Assembly (NCBI GenBank): GCA_002501805.1
Contig: DAOI01000004.1
Span: 1-60,388, forward strand
Direction: 5' to 3'
Source of the DNA: Euryarchaeota archaeon UBA463
GTDB lineage: Archaea; Thermoplasmatota; Poseidoniia; Poseidoniales; Thalassarchaeaceae
Length of the DNA stretch: 60,388 bases
The notes beneath the pieces are model-generated. The model was not told where the DNA came from, ran no database searches, and was given only the letters and a program-made list of their open reading frames with translations. This document shows, piece by piece, positions 53,861 to 60,388 of this stretch; the first letter of the stretch is position 1; each line of letters starts with the position of its first letter. The translations under genes and the position numbers were made by a program.

Positions 53861-55630
53861 TCAGTCAGAATAGAAGTATTCTCCATTGGCCTTCTGCTCC
53901 CTATCCTTGACACTGCCGTGTTTGTTTATTCTCGGACGCTTAGACTCATGGTCTCTCCTGAATGTTACCCCCACGCCAGATAGGAATCTATTCATCCCCT
54001 TTCTGAGACTCAGTGGGCCAACAGCATGTCCCTTTTTGCCTCCCTCTCCTTCGAAAACTAGCAGGGAGTCACTGACTATGTCTACGAAGTAGATATCGTG
54101 ATCAATCACCATTGCCGCCTTTTCATTGCTTTCCATGGTTCTCTTAATGGCCTTAGCAGCCTCCATCCTGGCATTAGCGTCCAGATGTGCGCTAGGCTCA
54201 TCTAGAAGATACAGGTCCGCTTCCTTCCCGAGGCAAATCGCTATACTGATGGCTTGCAACTCCCCTCCAGATAGCCTTGATGCTTCAAGGTCTAGCATCT
54301 TATCAATCTGCAGGGGCCTGATGACTTGAGTATGGAACTCTCCCGACCTCCATTTTGTCCCTATTTCCACATCCAGCCAAAGCTGGACGCTCCCTTGGAA
54401 GTCAGTGGATACATGTTGGGGCTTGTACGAAACTTCGGCTTCCATCGTGCACCACCCCTGATCAGGCTCAAGCTCGCCAGCAATCATCTTGACCATAGTC
54501 GTCTTCCCAGTTGCGTTGGGCCCAACAACTCCTATGACCTCAGCAGAACGCACCTCTCCTTGGCCTGTTGTAAGCTGGAAATCGCCCATCTTCTTCTCCA
54601 TATCTCCCCATTTCAGAATTGGTAGGCCAATGTCCTCGCCTCTGGTTCTGCCTCTGATGAATCTGATAGGTTTGTCCCGAATCCTGACGTTCTCTTCGGG
54701 AAGATAGCCATCTAGGTACGCGTTGATGGCCGTTCTGGTTGTCCTAGGAGGGGTAAAGATCCCATACGCCGCCCTTTCACCGTATACCACATGAAGAAGA
54801 TCGCAAAGGACATCGAGTATTGCCAAGTCATGTTCAACAACCAAGACACGCTTGCCCATAGCAGACAGGTCCTGGATAATTCTCACCATCCTCATTCTCT
54901 CATATATGTCGAGATAAGATGACGGTTCATCGAAGAAATAAACATCAGCCTCCTTGAGTAGAGTCGCGCAGAGGGCTACCCTCTGCAACTCTCCTCCAGA
55001 CAGGGACCCTAGCTTTCTTGACAAAATGTGCCCTATTCCGAGTGCTTCAGAGTATTTGTCTATCTCCCCTCTATCATCGACTCTTTCGAGTAATTCACTG
55101 ACTTCCCCTTCGAAGATTTTAGGAAGCTTGTCAATGTATTGCGGTTTGACCGCAATGCTCACTCCTTCCTCGGATAGAAGGGTCAAATAATCCCGAAGCT
55201 CGCCTCTGGGAAAGGTAGTGATTACATCATCCCAATCAGGTGTTTGATTACTCCAATCCCCTAGGTTAGGGGTGATGCTCCCTGAGAGTAGATTGACTGC
55301 GGTAGATTTACCCATGCCGTTCGGTCCTAGTATCCCTACCACTTGCTCCAATCTAGGGGCGGGAAGTCTGAACAGTCTGAAACTATTCTCGCCGTAGCAG
55401 TGGGACATTTCAGAATCTAGCTCCTCTGGCAGATTTATCACTATTACAGCATTATCCGGACAGTGTCTTGCTCTGTTGAAGCACACCGGACAAGCCGTTT
55501 CTAGAATCTTACATTTGTCTCCCTTGAATTGTATGCATTCCATGTCACACAATGCTGAATATTTCTTGAGATACGAGTATGCGTTACTGTTAGGCTTGCA
55601 TCTGTCCTCCAGCAGAACCGCTACTCTCAT
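53861..55630 (-). CDS. ABCE1/Rli1 ribosome-recycling ATPase with altered Fe-S domain
   Basis: A 589-residue twin-ABC protein. The first Walker A is GPNGMGKST with signature LSGGELQ; the second is GPNATGKTT with signature LSGGELQ. Walker B motifs are VYFFDEPSSYLD and LYLLDEPSAHLD. The hinge follows each half. It splits ribosomes with pelota (8416-9477) or aRF1. The N-terminal Fe-S domain is unusual: Cys at 11, 28, 32, 40, 47, 50 and 57, seven in all, without the normal CxxCxxCxxxCP pair of clusters. The ribosome site GAGGAG fits the ATG at 55630. Confidence 0.9.
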   Translation of the reverse strand: MRVAVLLEDRCKPNSNAYSYLKKYSALCDMECIQFKGDKCKILETACPVCFNRARHCPDNAVIVINLPEELDSEMSHCYGENSFRLFRLPAPRLEQVVGILGPNGMGKSTAVNLLSGSITPNLGDWSNQTPDWDDVITTFPRGELRDYLTLLSEEGVSIAVKPQYIDKLPKIFEGEVSELLERVDDRGEIDKYSEALGIGHILSRKLGSLSGGELQRVALCATLLKEADVYFFDEPSSYLDIYERMRMVRIIQDLSAMGKRVLVVEHDLAILDVLCDLLHVVYGERAAYGIFTPPRTTRTAINAYLDGYLPEENVRIRDKPIRFIRGRTRGEDIGLPILKWGDMEKKMGDFQLTTGQGEVRSAEVIGVVGPNATGKTTMVKMIAGELEPDQGWCTMEAEVSYKPQHVSTDFQGSVQLWLDVEIGTKWRSGEFHTQVIRPLQIDKMLDLEASRLSGGELQAISIAICLGKEADLYLLDEPSAHLDANARMEAAKAIKRTMESNEKAAMVIDHDIYFVDIVSDSLLVFEGEGGKKGHAVGPLSLRKGMNRFLSGVGVTFRRDHESKRPRINKHGSVKDREQKANGEYFYSD

Positions 55631-55695
55631 ATTATCTCCTCAGGTGTTTCACTCAATACTTCTTTGCCTTTATCCGATGTCAAAAATATATTTTC

Positions 55696-56946
55696 TTACA
55701 CTGCCAAGAATCTGTATCTGGCATATACATAACCTGCAAGAGCTATTTTCTCGGATTTCGAGAGCTGTATTCTCTCAGTAAATACATCCCCTCCCTTCTT
55801 CTTAATCTTGGCCATTATCGACTCGTAAAATTTAGCCATTGCTGCCGGAGAATATCTCGAGGCCTTATCGAGCATCGGCAATAGCTTGAAAGCCCTCTCA
55901 CGATATCTCTCAGCTTGCTCAATGAAGTCCTCTACGAATGGCTTCCATCCTGGATGGCTGGCAACATTTGAGCCCTCAAGAACATCCTCAGGGGTAATCC
56001 CAAATCTAGCCAAATCCTCAGTGGGCAGGTAGATCCTATTCCTCGCGGCGTCTTCGGCTACATCTCGAAGAATATTTGTCAACTGCATGTATATCCCCCA
56101 TGCTTCAGCATATTCAACCGCCATTGGATTGTCATATCCGTAAATCTCGATACAAACCAACCCTACCGTTGAAGCAACTCTGTAGCAGTACGCGTAGAGG
56201 TCCTCAAACGTCTCATAGCGGTTTCTGTGGAAGTCATCCTCCATTCCGCTGATCATATCGTCAAGCTCCTGTCTCTGAATTCCAAATTTCCTAACAGTGT
56301 CCTTCAAAGCTATGAAAATCGGATCAGTGGACGTCACATCTTCGTAGGCGGTGGACAGTTTCTTTCTGTAGTAGAAAAGTTGTGACATCTTTTCATTGTA
56401 GGAAGTCCTTTCTACAACGGGATCTCCCGAGCTAAGCCTCTCAATACTAATCCTGTAATCAATAGATTCTGGATCATCGGAAGACCCTCCCGGGAAGTAA
56501 TCGACATAATCTCCATCGGCAATATCATCTGCTCTTCTACAGAATGCGTAATACGCGCAAATAGCCCTCCTCTGTAGATCTGGAAGGTACTTGAAAGAGT
56601 GATAGAAATTTCCTGCCTCTCTTCTTGTGAGCTCCTCGCAGTAGTCATAGGCAGTCTCTACAATGCTCTCTGGGACCTCATTCTCCGACCAAATTGGAGC
56701 ATCTATATGGGCGAAAGGATTGACCAGCTCACCTCTGGTCCCAATTACTCCCATGAAGAGAGCGCCCTCTCTCACGGCCTCTAGTGCCGTTATACTAATC
56801 GCCCTGACTGCCTCTCTAGTCATTCCGACAGTTTCCCTAACTCGATCAATTCCTTTGGAGTCAACATCGGGGTCGATAAGAGAAACGCTTCGCTGGGAAA
56901 CGAATCCTACCACGGGGGAATCACCCACCTCCTCTGCCTTCGTCAT
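55696..56946 (-). CDS. Phytoene/squalene synthase family protein (first copy)
   Basis: A 416-residue head-to-head prenyl synthase. The first Asp-rich motif is DDIAD (140-144) in AFCRRADDIADG; the second is NILRDVAEDAARNRIYLP. It is closest to bacterial phytoene synthases (CrtB/HpnD-like). An N-terminal extension of about 90 residues precedes the catalytic domain and has no recognised fold. It condenses two GGPP or FPP. Phytoene for carotenoid or retinal synthesis is the likely product in a light-exposed archaeon, but no crtI or blh lies nearby to confirm it. Confidence 0.85.
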   Translation of the reverse strand: MTKAEEVGDSPVVGFVSQRSVSLIDPDVDSKGIDRVRETVGMTREAVRAISITALEAVREGALFMGVIGTRGELVNPFAHIDAPIWSENEVPESIVETAYDYCEELTRREAGNFYHSFKYLPDLQRRAICAYYAFCRRADDIADGDYVDYFPGGSSDDPESIDYRISIERLSSGDPVVERTSYNEKMSQLFYYRKKLSTAYEDVTSTDPIFIALKDTVRKFGIQRQELDDMISGMEDDFHRNRYETFEDLYAYCYRVASTVGLVCIEIYGYDNPMAVEYAEAWGIYMQLTNILRDVAEDAARNRIYLPTEDLARFGITPEDVLEGSNVASHPGWKPFVEDFIEQAERYRERAFKLLPMLDKASRYSPAAMAKFYESIMAKIKKKGGDVFTERIQLSKSEKIALAGYVYARYRFLAV

Positions 56947-57038
56947 CTAATTCAAGGAGCGACTACATGGCCCTATTGAACCTCTCCCTAAGTTGAGTAT
57001 CTTATGCTACGAGCACGTGGTTACCCTGATTGCCGAAG

Positions 57039-58034
57039 TTATGCTAGTAGCGAATTGCTCATCTTCCTGAAGGGGAGACCCACAATCACTTTCCTAATTA
57101 TTTCCTTAATTTCCTTCCTCGACACCTTAACTCTGTTATTTCTATCTAGGACATTCTGTGTCTTGAGTAAGGCAAGAGTCCTCCTTCCAATGATAACAGG
57201 AATCATACAAGCCCCCCTCAGACGATATTGATTGTGAGGTAACAAGCCGATGTACCTTACAGCCTCATCGAGATGCCCCTCTGCCTTCGCTATGTATTGG
57301 TCAAGTAGGGGTCTGAAAATATCGATACTGCCGGAACGAAGTAGATCATCAGGGCTCAATCCTATTTTCTGAAGATCATCAGCTGGGATGTAGCAACGAC
57401 CTATCTCTAGGTCCTCGGGTATATCTCTCAGGATATTGATTAGTTGTAGGGCCTTTCCAAACCGAACTCCAGACGACATCAGCTCCTCTTTCATTTCCGC
57501 GCTAGCTTCAAATGCATGCTCAAGGCAGATTTCTGTCCAAAATTCACCAACACTTCCCGCTACCCTGTATGCATAATCGTCCATCTCCTCATATCTATTT
57601 AGAGATCGAATCCCACTGCCATCCTTATCTGAGAATCTCTCCAAATCCATCCTCTGTCCACTGACTATGATGTCCAAGCACCTTCTGATTAATTCCCGGT
57701 CAACTACCGGGACCTCCTCTAGGAGCTCGATAGGGCCACGAGCTCCCCGTAGTAGTAGGCCCTCAGCAGGGTTTTCCTGAACATCAGAAAGATTTGAGAA
57801 ATCAGGCATAGAATCAGAGTTCCCCTGAGCCCTACTGTTGTAATCTTCTAGTAGCTGTAGAAGGTCTTCCCCCCCTGAGTCGCCCGAGTCAGCAATAGTA
57901 TCAGAAATTCTAGCCAATAGGTACAGAAGGCCTATTTGTCCCTTAACAGATTTAGGCAGTCTTTTCAGTGTCAGGTAGAATGACCTCGAAGTTCCCTCCA
58001 GGAGCTTGTCGTTAAACGAATCTAGCTCAGTCAT
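57039..58034 (-). CDS. Phytoene/squalene synthase family protein (second copy)
   Basis: A 331-residue head-to-head prenyl synthase. LLEGTSRSFYLTLKRLP opens the catalytic domain, the first Asp-rich motif is DTIAD (45-49), and the second is NILRDIPEDLEIGRCYIP. It is more like squalene synthases than its downstream neighbour is. An acidic Gly/Ser insert lies near residues 50-80. Together the two genes suggest two different C30/C40 products, or two steps of one pathway as in the bacterial HpnC/HpnD pair. It lies 34 bases after sucD and may be read from the same transcript. Confidence 0.85.
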   Translation of the reverse strand: MTELDSFNDKLLEGTSRSFYLTLKRLPKSVKGQIGLLYLLARISDTIADSGDSGGEDLLQLLEDYNSRAQGNSDSMPDFSNLSDVQENPAEGLLLRGARGPIELLEEVPVVDRELIRRCLDIIVSGQRMDLERFSDKDGSGIRSLNRYEEMDDYAYRVAGSVGEFWTEICLEHAFEASAEMKEELMSSGVRFGKALQLINILRDIPEDLEIGRCYIPADDLQKIGLSPDDLLRSGSIDIFRPLLDQYIAKAEGHLDEAVRYIGLLPHNQYRLRGACMIPVIIGRRTLALLKTQNVLDRNNRVKVSRKEIKEIIRKVIVGLPFRKMSNSLLA

Positions 58035-58068
58035 GATTCTCCCTCATGACGCGCAGGGCATCATACAC

Positions 58069-58995
58069 CTAAGACTCTCGCAATCCTGCTTCAATCAATG
58101 CCCCGACTAGTACTTGTCCAATTTCAGAAGGATCTCTGGCCACATATATCCCTGCTTTCTCAAAAGCGGCGAATTTCTCGGATGCCGTTCCCTTGCCCCC
58201 TGATATTATTGCACCTGCATGCCCCATCCTCTTCCCAGGGGGAGCAGTCGAGCCAGCTACGAATCCAATTACTGGTTTACTCATATTCTCAGAAACCCAT
58301 TCTGCGGCCTCTTCTTCAGCAGAACCGCCTATCTCTCCTATCATCACCACTGCTACTGTTTCAGGATCTTCTTCAAACGCGCTTAGGCAATCGATGAATC
58401 CCGTACCACTAACAGGGTCTCCTCCAATGCCCACGCAAGTGGTCTGACCTTCGTCAACGCTCATCGTCTGTGCGACCGCCTCGTAAGTTAGAGTGCCGGA
58501 TTTAGAAACTATTCCAATCCTACCTTTCTTGTGAATGAATGCGGGCATTATTCCGACCTTGCAACCACCATCTAATCCAGGGGATATTATTCCGGGGCAG
58601 TTGGGTCCGATTAGTCTGACCTTTTCGAACTCATTGACTTTGTCTACGGCTCTTATCATGTCCAACGTTGGTATTCCCTCGGTAATACATACAATCAGTC
58701 CGCCACCATTCTCATTGAATGCCTCTGCGGCCTCATGAATCGCAGCGGCGGCAAACCGTGCAGGAACATATATCGCGCTCACGTCAGCACCCGTTTCGGA
58801 TACCGCTTCCTTCATATTGTTGTAGACCGGTACCTGACGACCGTCCAGATCGACCTCTTGACCTCCTTTGCCCGGCGTAACCCCCCCTACGACATTGGTA
58901 TTGTATCTGACCATTCTAGTCCCATGAAAGGTACCTTGCCTGCCAGTAATGCCCTGTATCAGGATTTTACTTTCTTCATCTATCCAGATCGCCAT
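58069..58995 (-). CDS. sucD: Succinyl-CoA synthetase alpha subunit
   Basis: A 308-residue CoA-binding subunit. GITGRQGTFHGTRMVRY begins the CoA domain, RLIGPNCPGIISPG follows, the active-site His is in GHAGAIISGGKGTASEK, and GIGGDPVSGTGFIDCL is typical. The ATG at 58995 overlaps the last base of sucC (TGATG), with AGGAGGTGA just upstream; a TTG at 58998 is in frame. With SucC it interconverts succinyl-CoA and succinate while making ATP or GTP. Confidence 0.95.
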   Translation of the reverse strand: MAIWIDEESKILIQGITGRQGTFHGTRMVRYNTNVVGGVTPGKGGQEVDLDGRQVPVYNNMKEAVSETGADVSAIYVPARFAAAAIHEAAEAFNENGGGLIVCITEGIPTLDMIRAVDKVNEFEKVRLIGPNCPGIISPGLDGGCKVGIMPAFIHKKGRIGIVSKSGTLTYEAVAQTMSVDEGQTTCVGIGGDPVSGTGFIDCLSAFEEDPETVAVVMIGEIGGSAEEEAAEWVSENMSKPVIGFVAGSTAPPGKRMGHAGAIISGGKGTASEKFAAFEKAGIYVARDPSEIGQVLVGALIEAGLRES

Positions 58996-60203
58996 CAACT
59001 GTCACCTCCTATCAGGTCTACGATTTTTCTCGCTCCTTCTGAGAGTGAGCTAACAGTGTGTATCGAGATTTCACCGCTATCTAGTATCGCCTTTCCTTCT
59101 TCATGATTAGTTCCAGAGAAGCGTACTACCAGTGGTACTTCCAAACCCAGCTCTTTGGAAGCTTCAATAACACTCATTGCCACCATATCGCATCGAATTA
59201 TTCCTCCGAATATATTCACTAAGATTCCTTCAACATTCTCGTCCTCTAGAATAATCTGGAAGGCTGCAGTGATTGATTCTCTGGTGGCACCGCCACCGAT
59301 ATCTAGGAAGTTAGCTGGTTCTCCACCGTATAGCTTGATCACATCCATCGAAGCCATAGCAAGACCAGCACCGTTAACCAGGCAACCTATGTTTCCATCA
59401 AGTTTCACATAAGAAAGGCCTAGGTCATTTGCCCTAATCTCAACATCCTCCTCCTCAGAGAGATCTCTAACTTCGTCCCTCCATGGATGTCTGAAGTTGG
59501 CATTCTCATCCAGCCCCACCTTGGCATCCAAGGCTACCATAGAGCCGTCCTTTGTCCTAACAAGGGGGTTAATCTCTATCATCGAACAGTCTTTCTCAAT
59601 GAACATGGCGTAAAGGGAATTCAACATCTCAATCATCTGTTCGGATGAAGATCCAGAAAGTCCGAGTGAGACCGATAGTGAGGCACAATCATCATCACGG
59701 AGTCCCAAAGAAGGATCAGCCCAAATTTTATGGATCGCTTCTGGATTCTTCTCAGCCACTTCTTCGATGTCCATTCCTCCCTCTGTCGAGGCCATAACAA
59801 GAACAGACTTCCTATCTCTGTCCACAAGAATAGCTAGATAGAATTCGTGATCAATATCGCAACCTGACTCGATATACATGTTATTGACTATCTTACCTTC
59901 TGGACCAGTCTGTTTTGTTACCAGAAGATTCCCCCAAATGTTTCTTGAGAACTCTTCAACATCTTCTCTGGAAAAGGCGATTTTAACTCCTCCCTTCATG
60001 ACCTCCTCGCCAGATTCGGGATTATACAGTATACCCTTGCCTCTTCCCCCTGCATGAATCTGGCTCTTAACAGCAACAATCTCAGATCCCAGTGAGTCGT
60101 ACGCCGCAAGCGCGTCTGATACACTCTTGCAGTGATTGCCTTCTTGCACCCTGACTCCGAATTCACGGAACATTTCCTTTGCCTGATACTCGTGGATGTT
60201 CAT
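58995..60203 (-). CDS. sucC: Succinyl-CoA synthetase beta subunit
   Basis: A 402-residue ATP-grasp subunit. MNIHEYQAKEMFREFGV is the family's start, preceded by the ribosome site GGAGGGG, so the frame upstream to 60377 is not part of the protein. QIHAGGRGKG is the nucleotide loop, and NGAGLAMASMDVIKLYGGEPANFLDIGGGA is the hallmark of the C-terminal domain. It pairs with SucD in the TCA cycle. Confidence 0.95.
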   Translation of the reverse strand: MNIHEYQAKEMFREFGVRVQEGNHCKSVSDALAAYDSLGSEIVAVKSQIHAGGRGKGILYNPESGEEVMKGGVKIAFSREDVEEFSRNIWGNLLVTKQTGPEGKIVNNMYIESGCDIDHEFYLAILVDRDRKSVLVMASTEGGMDIEEVAEKNPEAIHKIWADPSLGLRDDDCASLSVSLGLSGSSSEQMIEMLNSLYAMFIEKDCSMIEINPLVRTKDGSMVALDAKVGLDENANFRHPWRDEVRDLSEEEDVEIRANDLGLSYVKLDGNIGCLVNGAGLAMASMDVIKLYGGEPANFLDIGGGATRESITAAFQIILEDENVEGILVNIFGGIIRCDMVAMSVIEASKELGLEVPLVVRFSGTNHEEGKAILDSGEISIHTVSSLSEGARKIVDLIGGDS

Positions 60204-60304
60204 GTTACGTCCCCTCCACTCGCACCCTGTCTTTGAAGGATGCGCTAGCTGGCACTCAGTCAGGAACACGAAGCGCTCAAACAGTTTCACCCTGCCCCGC
60301 AAGC
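60204..60304. other. Divergent promoter region between sucC and a nucleotidyltransferase gene
   Basis: These 101 bases are G+C-rich and hold the sucC ribosome site. I see no clear TATA box on either strand. A minus-strand frame crossing it to 60377 is antisense to the nucleotidyltransferase gene and is discounted. Confidence 0.4.
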
Positions 60305-60388
60305 ATGGACGTACTGGTTTTAGCAGGCGGGTTGGGCACCAGACTGCGCCCACTGACAGAGGGAAGAGCAAAGCCACTCCTGCGTATT
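60305..60388 (+). CDS. Sugar-nucleotidyltransferase, N-terminal fragment (window edge)
   Basis: Only 28 codons are visible. They read VLVLAGGLGTRLRPLTEGRAKPLL, the nucleotide-binding signature of NDP-sugar pyrophosphorylases (glucose-1-phosphate thymidylyltransferase or mannose-1-phosphate guanylyltransferase types). The sugar cannot be told from this much. The gene is cut by the right edge. Confidence 0.85.
   Translation, partial: MDVLVLAGGLGTRLRPLTEGRAKPLLRI

Noticed and set aside
60204..60377. N-terminal extension of sucC
   Set aside because: The extra residues are antisense to a clear nucleotidyltransferase start, and the family start MNIHEYQAK has its own ribosome site.

Overview
The window reads as a piece of a free-living archaeal chromosome. 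The archaeal core is clear: a nine-gene A-type ATPase operon, GatD, pelota, RPA with its associated protein, ABCE1, a DRG GTPase, archaeal NadM, GGPP synthase and geranylgeranyl reductase. Mixed in are genes of bacterial type (RNase PH, GrpE, formate-THF ligase, L-aspartate oxidase, TatC), two photolyase-family genes, two head-to-head prenyl synthases and several lipoproteins with acidic, Ca-binding-like segments. This mix, with dense gene packing, best fits a sunlit-ocean Marine Group II euryarchaeote (Candidatus Poseidoniales). That placement is inference from gene content; no rRNA is present to confirm it.

Layout: 1-5844 has a partial membrane protein, a His-rich lipoprotein, gatD, an Old Yellow Enzyme homologue, a carboxyltransferase and a small membrane protein. 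5841-10158 has a divergent AroE, formate-THF ligase, pelota and a degenerate PfkB-like gene. 10245-14483 is a DNA-repair group (endonuclease IV-like plus two photolyase-family genes). 14601-16106 has tRNA-Phe, RNase PH and MogA. 16339-21132 has RPA, its partner, a SAP-repeat protein and a HemC-like protein. 21228-24034 holds isoprenoid lipid and quinone-type genes. 24169-32817 is the ATPase operon (H-I-K-E-C-F-A-B-D), followed by a site-2-protease homologue that has lost its metal site, and a PanE homologue. 36227-43601 has nadB, then smc-scpA-scpB. 43603-49925 has an unusual GDPD, an UMF1-type transporter, tatC, DRG, an unknown gene and nadM. 49926-60388 is mostly minus strand: two lipoprotein hydrolases, grpE, ABCE1, two prenyl synthases, sucD, sucC, and the start of a nucleotidyltransferase.

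How the genes fit together: GGPP synthase and GGR serve archaeal lipid synthesis. The two DxxxD synthases draw on the same prenyl diphosphates, probably for carotenoid/retinal or squalene-like products. SucCD, the ATPase, NadB, NadM and Fhs are central metabolism. The photolyases and endonuclease IV-like protein suit a light-exposed cell.

No CRISPR array, insertion sequence or prophage was seen. The most unusual signals are: a pseudo-site-2-protease behind the ATPase genes; a GDPD whose canonical HRG motif sits at its C-terminus; an ABCE1 with a rearranged Fe-S domain; degenerate HemC-like and PfkB-like proteins; a bacterial-type RNase PH beside a tRNA gene; and convergent genes that interlock at their stop codons throughout the window.
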